Shown in pieces: positions 26,377-37,700 of a stretch of 64,000 nt of DNA. A program made the translations under genes and the position numbers. The stretch comes from Symploca sp. SIO1C2 (GTDB lineage Bacteria > Cyanobacteriota > Cyanobacteriia > Cyanobacteriales > Coleofasciculaceae), in the NCBI GenBank assembly GCA_010672925.1, contig JAAHFP010000003.1, positions 62,001 to 126,000 of the forward strand, written 5' to 3'. Below the pieces are notes generated by a model, which was given only the letters and a program-made list of their open reading frames with translations, made no database searches and was not told where the DNA came from. Numbering within the stretch: the first letter of the stretch is position 1; each line of letters opens with the position of its first letter.

Positions 26377-28785
26377 ATGACCCAAGCTCCCTTCAAACCC
26401 ATTGAGATTACTCAAACTCTTTCTCCTGAAGAGTTATCTAAAATTCATGCTTACTGGCGAGCCTGTAATTACTTGGCCGTGGGCATGATTTACTTAAGGG
26501 ATAATGCCCTACTAAAAGAACCTCTTAAGGCAGATCATGTTAAACATCGCCTCTTAGGTCACTGGGGTGCTTCCCCTGCTTTAAGTTTTAGCTACATTCA
26601 TCTCAATCGGCTGATTAATAAGTACGATCTTAATGCTATTTTTATGGCTGGCCCTGGTCACGGAGCCCCTGGGGTTATCGGGCCAGTTTACTTAGAAGGA
26701 ACTTATTCGGAAGTTTACCCAGATAAAAGTGAAGATGAGGAGGGTATGACCAAGCTTTTCCGGTGGTTTTCTTTCCCCGGTGGCATTGGCAGCCATTGTA
26801 CCCCTGAACTTCCAGGCTCGATCCATGAAGGGGGTGAATTGGGGTACAGTCTCTCCCATGCTTACGGTGCTGCTTTCGACAATCCAGATTTACTAGTAGC
26901 CTGTGTTGTTGGTGATGGTGAAGCAGAAACGGGACCTTTAGCAACAGCTTGGCACTCTAACAAGTTTCTCAACCCCATTCGTGATGGTGCTGTTTTACCG
27001 ATTCTTAACCTCAATGGTTATAAGATTGCTAACCCCACCATTCTTGCCCGGATTTCCTCCGAGGAACTAGATTATCTCTTCCGAGGTTATGGCTACACTC
27101 CTTATGTCGTGGAAGGGGATGATCCGGAAGTGATGCACCAAAAAATGGCAACCACTATGGAAGAGTGCATTGGGCAAATTCGCTCTATTCAAGCAGAAGC
27201 CCGTAGCACTGGGGTCGCTAAACGCCCTCTATGGCCGATGATTATCCTCCGGACTCCCAAGGGTTGGACTGGACCAAAAGAAGTAGATGGTCATAAAACG
27301 GAAGGATTTTGGCGATCGCACCAAGTACCTCTGGGGGGTATGCACAATAACCCAGAGCATATACAAATACTGGAAGCTTGGCTCAAAAGCTATCAACCAG
27401 AAGAACTTTTCGATGCCAATGGGACATTTTTGCCGGAACTAAAGGCAATAGCTCCCAAAGGTCACCGCCGCATGAGCAATAATCTGGTTGCCAATGGTGG
27501 CAGGGTGCGTAAGGAATTGCGTATGCCGGATTTTCGGGAATTTGCTGTGGAAATTCCCCAACCTGGTACGGTAGAAGTGGAAAATACCCGGGTCTTGGGT
27601 TATTTCCTGCGGGAAGTAATGCGCAAGAATAGAGACAACTTCCGAGTCTTCGGCCCCGATGAAACTGCATCGAATCGCCTCCAATCCATCTACGAAGTTA
27701 GTAAAAAAGCGTGGATGGGGGATTATTTACCAGAAGACGAAGATGGCAGCGAAATAGCAACGGATGGTCGAGTGATGGAAATGCTGAGTGAGCATACCTT
27801 ACAAGGCTGGCTAGAGGGTTACCTACTATCGGGACGCCACGGCTTTTTCCACACCTACGAAGCCTTTGCCCATGTCGTGGACTCCATGTTTAATCAACAT
27901 GCCAAATGGCTGGACATTTGCAAAAAAGAAGTGCCTTGGCGGGCTCCTGTTTCTTCCCTCAACATTCTGCTCTCTTCCCTAGTTTGGCGGCAAGATCACA
28001 ACGGTTTCAGCCACCAAGACCCCGGTTACATCGATTTGGTGACTAACAAGAGTGCGGATGTGGTTCGTGTCTACTTCCCCCCCGATGCTAATTGCTTGCT
28101 GTCTGTGGCGGATCACTGTCTGCAAAGTCGAGATTACGTCAATGTGATTATCTCTGACAAGCAGAAGCACTTGCAGTACCTCACAATGGAAGAAGCGATC
28201 GCTCACTGTACTAAAGGTCTTGGTATTTGGGAATGGGCTAGTAACGATGATTGCGGCAAGGAACCTGATGAAGCGGATGTGGTAATGGCTTGCTGTGGGG
28301 ATATTCCCACGATGGAATCCTTAGCGGCTACTGCCATTTTGCGGGAGGAATTTCCTGATTTACGGGTTCGGTTTATTAATGTTGTTGATTTACTGACTCT
28401 AGTAGATGAGCAGGAACACCCTCATGGCTTATCGAACCGTGATTTTGATACTTTGTTTACTCCAGATAAGCCGGTCATCTTTAATTTCCACGGCTATCCC
28501 TGGTTAATTCACAAATTAGTTTATCGCCGCACCAATCAAGAGCGTATTCATGTTCGTGGTTACAAAGAGAAGGGTAATATTAATACTCCTCTGGAACTAG
28601 CGATGGAGAACCAAATCGATCGCTTCAATTTAGTCATTGATGTGATTAATCGTGTACCTTCTTTAGGTTCTCGTGCTGCTTATGTCAAGGAGCGGATGAA
28701 AAACAAGATTATTGAGCATACAAATTATGCTTTCGAGCAAGGGATGGATAAACCGGAAATTCGGGAGTGGAAATGGCCTTATTAG
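26377..28785 (+). CDS. xfp: Phosphoketolase (xylulose 5-phosphate/fructose 6-phosphate)
   Basis: 802 residues from the ATG at 26377; the TTG nine bases upstream is not needed. ThDP-dependent enzyme that splits xylulose 5-phosphate or fructose 6-phosphate with phosphate into acetyl phosphate and a sugar phosphate. Seen: [50 protein letters not shown], ThDP/Mg motif GDGEAETGP with [12 protein letters not shown], and the C-terminal [16 protein letters not shown]. Full family length. Together with ackA (minus strand, 1.6 kb upstream) it gives a route from Calvin-cycle sugars to acetate plus ATP. Frames are intact throughout. Confidence 0.95.
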   Translation: MTQAPFKPIEITQTLSPEELSKIHAYWRACNYLAVGMIYLRDNALLKEPLKADHVKHRLLGHWGASPALSFSYIHLNRLINKYDLNAIFMAGPGHGAPGVIGPVYLEGTYSEVYPDKSEDEEGMTKLFRWFSFPGGIGSHCTPELPGSIHEGGELGYSLSHAYGAAFDNPDLLVACVVGDGEAETGPLATAWHSNKFLNPIRDGAVLPILNLNGYKIANPTILARISSEELDYLFRGYGYTPYVVEGDDPEVMHQKMATTMEECIGQIRSIQAEARSTGVAKRPLWPMIILRTPKGWTGPKEVDGHKTEGFWRSHQVPLGGMHNNPEHIQILEAWLKSYQPEELFDANGTFLPELKAIAPKGHRRMSNNLVANGGRVRKELRMPDFREFAVEIPQPGTVEVENTRVLGYFLREVMRKNRDNFRVFGPDETASNRLQSIYEVSKKAWMGDYLPEDEDGSEIATDGRVMEMLSEHTLQGWLEGYLLSGRHGFFHTYEAFAHVVDSMFNQHAKWLDICKKEVPWRAPVSSLNILLSSLVWRQDHNGFSHQDPGYIDLVTNKSADVVRVYFPPDANCLLSVADHCLQSRDYVNVIISDKQKHLQYLTMEEAIAHCTKGLGIWEWASNDDCGKEPDEADVVMACCGDIPTMESLAATAILREEFPDLRVRFINVVDLLTLVDEQEHPHGLSNRDFDTLFTPDKPVIFNFHGYPWLIHKLVYRRTNQERIHVRGYKEKGNINTPLELAMENQIDRFNLVIDVINRVPSLGSRAAYVKERMKNKIIEHTNYAFEQGMDKPEIREWKWPY

Positions 28786-28862
28786 AATTTAGAATTTAGA
28801 ATGCAGAATGTAGAATGTAGAATTGGGAATTGGGAATTGGGAATTGGGAATTGGGAATTTAG
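28786..28862. repeat. Heptamer arrays (TAGAATT then GGGAATT)
   Basis: Starts at the phosphoketolase stop codon: TAGAATT/TAGAATG variants, then five copies of GGGAATT. Confidence 0.85.
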
Positions 28863-28871
28863 TTACACTAA

Positions 28872-29085
28872 TGTGAATTAAATTGCACATACTGTAGGGG
28901 CGAGTTGAGCAACAATCTGGGTTATTTTATCCGAATATTAGGATCAAAACCTGCCCAACACCATCTCCCGGTTAAGGCCAGCAATCTCCCTATTCTACAT
29001 TCCCCAGGTTATCGTTTGGGCGGGTTTTGTCAGTCGATGATTGCCGAATTCGTTAATGCCTGACCCTAAACCCGTCCCTACAGAG
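28872..29085. repeat. Dispersed repeat family E, copy 1
   Basis: Core from 28999: TTCCCCAGGTTATCG, then TTGGGCGGGTTTTGT, and ending with GACCCTAAACCCGTCCCTAC. The outer GTGAATTAAATTGCA at 28875 matches the far end of other copies. Related copies: 57721-57845 and 50461-50695 (opposite orientation). Confidence 0.7.
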
Positions 29086-29101
29086 TTTTCCCTTACTCAT
29101 C

Positions 29102-29340
29102 TTACTCATCTGCATCGGGGTCAATACCCATTGATCTTAACCTTTCTGCTAATTTGGCGGCTTTTTGTTCTGCTTGTTCAGCTAAGGGAATAAAAATAGA
29201 TCTGGTAATAAATGAAGAGTTTGTTGGGGAAGCGATCGCAATATTGGAAAAACCAAAAAGAGACTTCTATTTCATATATTTTTGATGATAGCCTTTGCAG
29301 GTGCACACTTATCCTATCATGTAAAATGATACCACAAAAT
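29102..29340 (-). pseudogene. Uma2 (DUF820) gene remnant: C-terminal tail and upstream leader only
   Basis: The minus strand from about 29210 down to the stop at 29102-29104 reads PLAEQAEQKAAKLAERLRSM followed by GIDPDADE and a stop: the typical C-terminal coiled tail of Uma2 proteins. No start or nuclease core precedes it. The sequence at about 29296-29340 (GCACACTTATCCTATCATG and CACAAAATTAA) resembles the region upstream of the intact Uma2 gene at 53696-54454 (54548-54588). So the gene body seems to have been deleted between its leader and its tail. Confidence 0.6.
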
Positions 29341-29427
29341 TAAGAAAGAGAACAGGAAAAATCATTTCCCATTCTCAATTCTCAATTCCCCGACAACAAA
29401 AAAAATAACAAAAAACAAACAACAAGT

Positions 29428-32400
29428 TTATTCAATTCTGATGCGGAAGCGGACAAAACCGACATTGCTAGGAGCTGTTGGTACAATATCTCCCAAATTT
29501 ACTAGAACTGCTCCTTGTGGCTCACTGGAGTTGGGACAAGGAGGACTACTTACGGGTGCTAAAGGTGAGAAAAATTGACCTTGGTCTGCATCTGCCGCAT
29601 TCGTTATGTTGGAAGTTGCGCCATTCTGATTTACGGCAATGCCACTGTTGCCGGTAAAACCATTAGGTACAAAGACAGTTCCTGCGGGAATCGGGTCACA
29701 TAACCGGACATTTTCTAGGGTAGTACCACCCTCAGCTAAGAAGTAGATAGTATACTCAACAACATCTCCACTGGCTAAGGGTTCATCTAACTGAGAGACT
29801 CCAACTGGAGTACCGGTACTGAGTCCAGACCAGCCTGCTAAGTTATCATTGGTGTCGTTGGGGTCATCAACAAAAGCGCCAAAGTTGACTCCAGGAATGG
29901 TAATCCCTTCTCTGAGAGCATTGGTAATGCGTTTGACTAACACCAATGTTGTCGGACCAGGATCAGGATCAGTAGGATCCGTGGCATCTCCCCCCACGGT
30001 GACGATGGTGGGTTCATCGTCTGCGGTATCAGGTAGGTTGCCAGTATCTACCCCATCATCATCAAGTTGGGGTATGTCTCCAGTGCCAGCAGAGGCATCC
30101 GTAACCACGTTGTTCAGGGTTCCACCGGTTGAGGTCGCAACGGCTTGGTTCATAATCTCCGTTCCTGCAGTAACATCTTCGTTGATGGTCACCCGATAGG
30201 TCATGGTGATCTCAGAGCCTCCAGGAGGCAGTGTTCCTAAGGTAGTAGGACTAGTGAGGTTATTATCAGTGGAGCCGTTAAACGTGGGGTTAGCAGTGAC
30301 AACGGCTCCGTTAGCTGCAGCAAAGGTATAGGAACCAGGGACAAAGGTTACCAGAGTAGTGTCAATTGTGTCCCTAGCTAGGAATTCGGTGACATTTCTA
30401 GTTCCGTCATTGTTGCGGTAGATGACAGTGTATTCGAGGGTATCACCAGGGTCTGCTTCGCCATCACCATCAGCATCAATAACCAACGCACTAGATTTAA
30501 CACCCACTGGCTGAACTGGACCAGGGATAATGGTAAGTTCTGCGAAATCGCTATTGTTGTTAAGATTGGGATCAGGGACGGCAGGACTTGTAGGATCAAA
30601 AGTATCAGGGGGTGGAGAAATTTGAGCAGTATTCTGCACGGTACCACCTGCCGCAATCGGTAAGATAGTACCGTTGATCGTGATTGTTGCTGCTGCTCCT
30701 ACATCAAGATCCACTGTCAATTCAACGTCATTGCCTTCTCCCTCGGTAGTACCACAAGCTGCTGTGGCTGGATCTACAGGCTCACAAGTCCAGGTAACAT
30801 TGGTAATTGCATCGGGAATGGTATCTGTTACTGTAGCTCCCTCAATATCAGTGAAGGTATCTGGATCTATTAATGGTGGGTTTGCTTCAGCGGGAGTTAG
30901 ACTTCTGACTGTTAAAGTATAAGTAACGGGACTACCAGCTTGGAGTGGGGTTGCACTAATAGCTTTGTCGATAGTTAGGTCAGCTTTGCTAATCGTAATT
31001 AGACCACGTACTATCTCTGGACGTACCAAGGAAGTCCAAGTATCAATACCGTTATTGTTACCAAACCCAGTACCAGTACCATCGCCAAAGATGTGGCCTC
31101 CTCCGGAACTGTCCTGGCCGTTTAAGGCACTAATCGGATTGGTGGGATTACCAATGTCCTCTAACCCAGTGTCATTGTAATAGATGAAGTTCTCTAAAGA
31201 AACTGTACCTGTTGCATTATCTACCCGGTCAAGAATAAAACCGTCCTCATTACTTTCTGGATCAAAAAAAGGAAAGTGAACGTCACCAATAATAAAGTTA
31301 ATGCTGGCGTCATAGGGAGTGTTACCTGCCGGTAGAAGATCACCATTCCCGTCCTGACCATTCCAGTTTACCGTGTTTAGCCCATTAACAGCTTCACCTG
31401 TTAAGAGTACGTCGTTGCCGTCTCCGAGAATACCGTTCCGATTGACATCAATGGTAATGATAAACCTTCCAGTTTCATCAGCACCTTGACCCTGAATATT
31501 GAAACTAAAGTTACCACCCCTTGTTGGATCAGCTCTACCTGGAGTACCATCTACTCCCACAAAACTCAAGGTATCAATAGTGGGGGGTGGTGGAGGGTTT
31601 TGGCGCAAAAAGGTTAGACCAAAATTGGCAACCGTTGATGCTACCGGTAGATCTGCACTAGGTGGGTTAAAGAAAATCTTATGAGTGATGTCATCTGCGT
31701 TATCTGGCTCATTAGGAAGATGGAATATCGGGTCAGGAATCGTAGGAACTGAGCGGAAAAGAGGTTCGCCAGCTTGATCCGTAAATCCTTTGTTGTTAGC
31801 AAAGAAGATAAATCCAAAGGGAGCCATACCATTGAGATTCATCCGGTACAGATCACCCCGTTGAGTTTGAATGTAGGCGATAGAATTCATCGGCTCTCCG
31901 TTACCTCCCAGGTTGAGAGGCAAATAGGTAGCATAAACTCGACCATCAACCGTGTCTCCAGTATTGGCAAGATTATTACGCACAGAGATATCCCAGGCTG
32001 AGATAAAATTGTCGTCAGCAGCCTGAGCAGGCAGCACATCAGCATCTGTTACTGGTGGATTATCATCACCATCCAATTGCGTGCTATCAGGACTGACAAA
32101 GGTTACGGTCCAGATTCCTTCTATCGCAAGGAGGCCATTAAGTGGAACTACACAGGGATCGTAACCTCCAGGATTACCTCCACCATCTTCTTGAGGACCA
32201 GCCAGTTCTTGAGCACGATTAGCAATCAATCCTTCTCCTGCTCCACAAGGATTGGCAAGTAGCATACCATTGGGATCTCTGACTTGAATGGCACCATTAC
32301 CGATATTAACAGCACTGGAGCCAAGATTGATCGTTTCCCCTGGACGGGCAAATACTTGAATCGTGGTGCTACGAGGTACACCAGCTGTATCATCATCGCG

Positions 32401-32574
32401 AAAATCAAGGAAGGGACGCCGACCATCTAAATTGTTGTTACCCGCTGCATCAGTAGTCAAGTCCACACTGCCTTCAGCGCGGATGGGTTGACTCCAGCTC
32501 AAACCCATTGCTAAGGCAAGGCTGCTGATAATTAACCAACTCTGGTGTTGAAAAATTTTGAATCGTAATTTCAT
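29428..32574 (-). CDS. Large exported DUF11-repeat surface protein
   Basis: 1048 residues. Signal peptide at 1-33 (IISSLALAMGLSW core, cleavage after IRA). Residues 34-330 are an unrecognised Asp/Gly/Asn-rich domain, and 335-530 contain a FlgD-like stretch (NGLNTVNWNGQDGNGDLLPAG). Three DUF11/isopeptide-like beta domains follow at about 545-700 (DLTIDKAISATPLQAGSPVT), 705-860 (DADGDGEADPGDTLEYTVIY) and 890-1048. DUF11 domains are common in cell-surface and pilus-like proteins. It is very rich in Asp, Gly, Thr and Pro with few Lys. It is last in the minus-strand surface cluster, 323 bp after the beta-helix gene, so it may have its own promoter. Confidence 0.8.
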   Translation of the reverse strand: MKLRFKIFQHQSWLIISSLALAMGLSWSQPIRAEGSVDLTTDAAGNNNLDGRRPFLDFRDDDTAGVPRSTTIQVFARPGETINLGSSAVNIGNGAIQVRDPNGMLLANPCGAGEGLIANRAQELAGPQEDGGGNPGGYDPCVVPLNGLLAIEGIWTVTFVSPDSTQLDGDDNPPVTDADVLPAQAADDNFISAWDISVRNNLANTGDTVDGRVYATYLPLNLGGNGEPMNSIAYIQTQRGDLYRMNLNGMAPFGFIFFANNKGFTDQAGEPLFRSVPTIPDPIFHLPNEPDNADDITHKIFFNPPSADLPVASTVANFGLTFLRQNPPPPPTIDTLSFVGVDGTPGRADPTRGGNFSFNIQGQGADETGRFIITIDVNRNGILGDGNDVLLTGEAVNGLNTVNWNGQDGNGDLLPAGNTPYDASINFIIGDVHFPFFDPESNEDGFILDRVDNATGTVSLENFIYYNDTGLEDIGNPTNPISALNGQDSSGGGHIFGDGTGTGFGNNNGIDTWTSLVRPEIVRGLITISKADLTIDKAISATPLQAGSPVTYTLTVRSLTPAEANPPLIDPDTFTDIEGATVTDTIPDAITNVTWTCEPVDPATAACGTTEGEGNDVELTVDLDVGAAATITINGTILPIAAGGTVQNTAQISPPPDTFDPTSPAVPDPNLNNNSDFAELTIIPGPVQPVGVKSSALVIDADGDGEADPGDTLEYTVIYRNNDGTRNVTEFLARDTIDTTLVTFVPGSYTFAAANGAVVTANPTFNGSTDNNLTSPTTLGTLPPGGSEITMTYRVTINEDVTAGTEIMNQAVATSTGGTLNNVVTDASAGTGDIPQLDDDGVDTGNLPDTADDEPTIVTVGGDATDPTDPDPGPTTLVLVKRITNALREGITIPGVNFGAFVDDPNDTNDNLAGWSGLSTGTPVGVSQLDEPLASGDVVEYTIYFLAEGGTTLENVRLCDPIPAGTVFVPNGFTGNSGIAVNQNGATSNITNAADADQGQFFSPLAPVSSPPCPNSSEPQGAVLVNLGDIVPTAPSNVGFVRFRIRIE

Positions 32575-32897
32575 TTGTATAAGTGTTAGGTGTTAGGTGT
32601 TAGGTATTAGGTATTAGGTGTTAGGTGAAATGGAGACCTTTAGATTTCCGTCTCCCCCCAAGTTGGGGTGAAATCCTTGCCCCGCCGGTCATTTAAATTC
32701 CAGGCTCATAGCTCACGTCATCTAAAGATGACTGTTGGTGATAGGAATTACGCATTGTACAAATTGAACATTATGTGTCTCACGCAATGCGTAACTCCTA
32801 GATGAATCCGAAAAATTTAGTCCATTTCAATGGACTTCAGCTATTAGCCTTGGATTTAAATCCAAGGCGGATTAAGGCATCTAACCAGCTAGTTATG
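32575..32897. repeat. Spacer with heptamer array and nested inverted repeats
   Basis: GTTAGGT heptamers at 32584-32627; an inverted repeat with 16-bp arms at 32742-32757 (TAGGAATTACGCATTG) and 32785-32800; a hairpin AGTCCATT/AATGGACT at 32818-32835; and a perfect 22-bp palindrome at 32847-32868 (arm GCCTTGGATTT). These look like stacked small dispersed elements between two surface-protein genes. Confidence 0.7.
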
Positions 32898-34703
32898 TTA
32901 ACGACTCTCCAGGCTGGGAAAAGCAGCAGTAGGCAATGCACGAAGGACTGCCTTAATTGCCGGTTCAGAAGTACCATAGTCAGGATGAGTCGCAATAGCA
33001 CTCACTTGATCTCCTGCTTCTACTTCAGTGAGAGTAATCGAAAACTTCCCTTCCTCATCCACCGAAATACTCGTAATTGGTTCCCATTGTTTCCCTGGCT
33101 CCTGGTTACTAGAATCATTGGAGATACTCTGGGTAACTCGATAGATTTCCACTGTTGAACCAGGAAGTGCTTCTCCAAGTAAAGTGACTTTGGTGGGAGA
33201 GAGGAAGAAAAATTCCTGAGAAGCGAAGCTAGGGGTATCGAGTGCAAGATTGGCAGTTTGGCGACGCCGTTGGTAGTTATCAATTGCTGGATTACGACCA
33301 TCCCCAACCTGGTAAGCTTGGACAGTAGTTCCCTGCTGGCTAACTAAGTCAATACTGAGTCCTTGGAGATTGGCAAATTGGTTGCCAGTAATCGTAATCC
33401 GTCGGCTTTCCGGTACAGCAGCTACGGTTATACCTGATCCTGGTTGGTTGCTAATTTGATTATTGGTAATCTTGTGCTCATTACCCATCAGGTAAACCGC
33501 TGCTTGTTTTAAGTCGCGTCCATTATTGGTAATTTGGTTATCTCGAATTTCAACAGCACCATCTGGCTTAAAAGTAAAGATAGCACTGCCAGCATTATGG
33601 CGAATCAAGTTGCTAGTGATAACAGAATCGCTGATATCTCCTTCTAAGCGAATGGCATCAGGCATTCCCGCAAAACCGTTACCTTCGAGGAGGTTGTCTT
33701 CAATCAAGAGGTTACTGGCTTGCCGACTAGTGATAATACCACTGCCTTGATGATTCGCGATCGCATTATTCGTAATTTTGAGATTACTGCTGTTGTAGGC
33801 ATAGACACCAAAAGCAGATTGGGAATGGCGAATGGGGGATTGGGAATTGGAACTTCCGATTTCTACATTAGGAGCAATACCTAGCCAATTGTTCTCAATT
33901 ACTACATCTTGTGGAGGAGGCATATCGAGGCTATCAAAGAGCATATCCTCGGTTAACAGCAAAGCATCATGAGGAGAGTCTGCCTCTTCTTGACTTTCCG
34001 AGAGCTCTTTGGGATTGGGGGGGTGAGAAATAAAGATATCACCAGGGGGAATGAGAGCATCTGGTATGCTGTCGCTATTGAAACCATAAATGCTCAAACC
34101 CCGAATCGTTACCCCATCTGCTACTACTGTTATGCCGTGCCAAATTTCCTTCCCAGCGGCTGGAGTAATGGCGACTACTGGTACTGGTACAGTAATCTCT
34201 TCTATTTCTAACTCAGAATCACCATAACCTAGTTGACTAGTACCATCAATTAATAATCCTGGACTAGCTAAGATACTTAAGGGCTTGGTTAACTCAATCG
34301 TGGTTTGTTGAGGAGGCAAGTTAAATTCAATGAGGGAACCAGCAGTTTGGCTTGTACTTCCTTTTCTGGCTCTCACCTGCCTTCGTTCTACTTCACTCAG
34401 TTGCTGTAGTGGTAAAGTACCATTAACAATGGCGATTGCTTCCCGTAAGGTAAGTGCTTCATCTGTGGCTATGGTATCAGCATTGCTATTCACCACAATA
34501 TCCACATTTGTCAAGGGGTCAATCTTTGAATGAGACTCAGCAGTGGCTACAGTAGGTAAAGCCAAGATACTCAACAACGCCAACGTTAATCTTGTTTGTT
34601 GTTTTTTGTTCGTTATTAGTTGTTTGAGAGTCTTAGATAAAGCTTGAGGAAATTCCTTCTGCCTTTCTTCCTCAAATAACCCAAAACCAATTTTATTACT
34701 CAT
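32898..34703 (-). CDS. Exported right-handed beta-helix protein
   Basis: 601 residues from the ATG at 34701-34703, chosen because a strong Shine-Dalgarno sequence (GGAGGAGGG, 34709-34717) precedes it; the open frame continues 36 codons further but overlaps the preceding gene. The hydrophobic export segment (LTLALLSILALPTVATA) is at about residues 37-53. A pectin-lyase-like parallel beta-helix runs from about 70 to 480 with NNxxxN repeats (VIENNWLGIAPN, LKITNNAIANHQGSGI, LLIEDNLLEGNGF, VEIRDNQITNNG), and an Ig-like C-terminal domain from about 500 (LLGEALPGSTVEIYRVT). Likely surface-exposed. No catalytic residues are recognised. Confidence 0.8.
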   Translation of the reverse strand: MSNKIGFGLFEEERQKEFPQALSKTLKQLITNKKQQTRLTLALLSILALPTVATAESHSKIDPLTNVDIVVNSNADTIATDEALTLREAIAIVNGTLPLQQLSEVERRQVRARKGSTSQTAGSLIEFNLPPQQTTIELTKPLSILASPGLLIDGTSQLGYGDSELEIEEITVPVPVVAITPAAGKEIWHGITVVADGVTIRGLSIYGFNSDSIPDALIPPGDIFISHPPNPKELSESQEEADSPHDALLLTEDMLFDSLDMPPPQDVVIENNWLGIAPNVEIGSSNSQSPIRHSQSAFGVYAYNSSNLKITNNAIANHQGSGIITSRQASNLLIEDNLLEGNGFAGMPDAIRLEGDISDSVITSNLIRHNAGSAIFTFKPDGAVEIRDNQITNNGRDLKQAAVYLMGNEHKITNNQISNQPGSGITVAAVPESRRITITGNQFANLQGLSIDLVSQQGTTVQAYQVGDGRNPAIDNYQRRRQTANLALDTPSFASQEFFFLSPTKVTLLGEALPGSTVEIYRVTQSISNDSSNQEPGKQWEPITSISVDEEGKFSITLTEVEAGDQVSAIATHPDYGTSEPAIKAVLRALPTAAFPSLESR

Positions 34704-34708
34704 CTGTA

Positions 34709-34717
34709 CCCTCCTCC
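34709..34717 (-). promoter_or_regulatory. Strong ribosome binding site overlapping upstream stop codon
   Basis: GGAGGAGGG on the minus strand, five bases before the ATG of the beta-helix gene. Its first base is the last base of the TAG stop (34717-34719) of the barrel gene, indicating coupled translation. Confidence 0.75.
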
Positions 34718-37700
34718 TATTGGGAATTGGGGGTGCTTTCCCCTTGTACCACCTGCTCTGTAGCTTCATCGGGCAATACTGGTCTTTGTCGCCCAAAGCC
34801 AAAGAGGTCATTGACTTTTACTGAAATATTTAGGTAAGGTCCATCACTAGCGCGATAACCAGAAAAATCTCGGTCATCTACACTACCGAAGCTATAGCCT
34901 ACCCCCACTCGTAAGTCTGGAGTGACATAAAAACCCGTCTCTAGAGCCCAACCCCACTCAGTGAAATTCGCCGACGGTTGCTGAATAGTGCGACCCTCAA
35001 CGGCTAAATCCATCCGGTAGCCTAATCGATAGGAAGCTCGCATTTGCCCCAAATAAACAGCGCTACTGTTGCTGAAGTTTTGGGATAAATCGGTTTTGCT
35101 ATGGCGCATGGCAAATTTGCTGTAAAATTCCCAGCGCCAACTGGGAGCCAAGATACCTTCAAAGGAAAGTACATGGTCTTCCGAACCAGTACCACTACCT
35201 AAAAGTAGAGTATCAGGAATTGTGGAAGGATTATCTCGATACTCATAGTTGAGCAGAGCATTGAAACTGTCATCAACTGGATTACGATAAGCCATGCCCA
35301 CTTTGAGGCTGGTGGTATCATCTAGTTCTTCCAACAATTGATTAGCAGCACCAGCCCGGTTGAAACGGACTAAAGCGGTTAAAGCTGGTGTCAGTTTGCC
35401 AGATGCAGCGGCGGAAATAACAGTATTGCCGTTGGCTGAGCCACCCCGACGCTCAAATCTAGCGGAAGCTCGGAAGTCGGGACTAGCAGTATATTCTAAA
35501 CCGACATTGTAGGAATCTCCATCCCCAACACTTAAAGCAGAGGCTCCTTGCCCCACTGCATAGGGTTGAGCAAAGCGCTGTCCTACCGCAGTTTGACTGT
35601 CGATACTTCTACCCACATGTTCGTAGCCTAAGCTAAGTCGGAGTCCAGGAGATAATACTACCTGATGATTTAGTCCTACTGTACTTTGGCCAACTAAACC
35701 ATTATGCCCGTTTACTAGTTGGTAGCGATTAGTCAGGGTAGTACTGTCTCCAAAGCGGTAATCGGAAGATGTACCCAAACTAGTAATGGAGTTTTCCCCT
35801 AATAGTCCACCATCGAAAAACTGGTGCGCTAGTTGTAAACTCACTCCTGGTTCTACCTGCCAATCCAAACCTAAAGTAGTGCGGTTGGGGTAAAGGGGGT
35901 CATTGTCATCCAGACTCAACTCATTTTGTGCCCGAAAATCAAGGTTTTCCAAGAGGGGAAGATTCAGGCGAGAGACTATTTGGGAGGTATTGCTATCAAA
36001 AGTATCACCAACGCCATCTTCTCGGGAGCGGTTGACATATTCCAGGCTCAAATCTGCAGCACCAATTTTTTGCCCTACTCCAGCTCGAATTGTGGTTAGT
36101 TCATTATCAACCCGGCTACCGGGTTCCGCTTCAACACTAGTACTAAAGAGATCCTCGAAAGTGGTGCGCACTGCCGGAGCTCTGCCAAAATTCCTCTCGT
36201 AGTCGTAACCAACCTGTATATTAGTAGTAGGAGTAACGGCAGCGGCAACGGATGCCCCATAACGATTTTGTCCTGGTGCGTAGCTGAAGGTGGCATTGTT
36301 GACAAAATTTTCTTCTACTAAACGGTAGTAGGCTTTAGTCCTAATGTTGGGGGTAATGTTACCATCCAATTCTATGCGATAGGCAGAACCCGTAATTGTG
36401 CCGGAAAACTCCGAATTATTTTCCGAGTAAGCATATTCCCCAACTAAGCTTAGATCATCACCAAAAGGAACAAAGAAGTCTGCCGCATAGAGTTCAAAGT
36501 CTCGGTCTCCCTCATCTTCCTGGAGATAGGTAGCTGCTAGCCAACTCTCTCGATTGAATTCCTGGGAGAAGTTATACTGGGCTCGTCCACCATAAATATT
36601 GGTTTCATCTGTATCTACCCCTTCAAACTGATAAGTGACCACAATGCGCCTAACTAAAGTCTCGCCAAAGGGGTCAATATCAACGGCATGAATTGGGCGA
36701 CGGAATAACAGAGTACCCCTGTCGTAGTCGATTTCGTAGTCAGGACCGCGAAACAGAGGTTCTCTCGAAATAACTGTGCCGGGGCGGTTAATCTCCTCAG
36801 TTTCAATAAAGACATTTTCACTACCGTGTACTAACAGACGGCGAGAGAGGAAGTAATAACCACTAGTACCATCGGGAGGAATGGTGTCTCGCTGGAAGCC
36901 TTGGACATCATTACTAAATAAACCGGTTAATTGTAGATTACCGAAATTGAAATTGCCTTTAAAACCGTGGAGTGCTCTAGTGGTTGCTGAAAATTCCTGG
37001 GAAGCTCTAGCTAATTCTGTAGTACGATAGTCTCCCCACATGACATAGTCAGGTTCAGCTCCAGGAACCGGGGAATTGCGCTCAAACCGTAGATAGACAC
37101 TATCTGTAGATGGGGTGAGATATTCAGCCGTGGAGCTATCTCCATAGACTGAGTACTTTTGCTCACAAGCTTGAGGACTACTAAAGAGCTCAGTGATACC
37201 TTCGCAGTTTTCATTGAGAGGCCGGAAACTGTTGTAAGCTCCAGTAAACAGCCATTCTCCTACAGCACCGGTAGCAAACACCGAACCTTGGAAATTAACT
37301 TCCGCATCTTCTTCGCCATTAAGAGGCAGAAAGTCTCGGCGGCTACCGAAGTAGTCAGTTCCTTCTTTCCCCACTCGCAGGTTTAACACCCCAGACATAA
37401 TCGAAGGGCGCAGGTTAGTGGTGAATTCTACTTGGGTGTAGGCTTCGAGTTCCTTCTGGGGTAATTCGGAAGATAAGGGTACATAGGAAGAAGCCGCTTC
37501 CCTTTCATGATGTCCCACTCCTAAACCAACTACTGCTGCTCGGATACGAACTTTTTGTGCTTCTAAACTAGAGCGTAACCTGGCAGTAAATTTGCCTTCC
37601 TTTGCTAGTACCTGGAAACCTGTTTGATCCTCCTCATGATCCGCTCCAGCAAATTCCCCAGCACTAGCAGTTAGGGTAACTACAGTATCTTCGGTAATCA

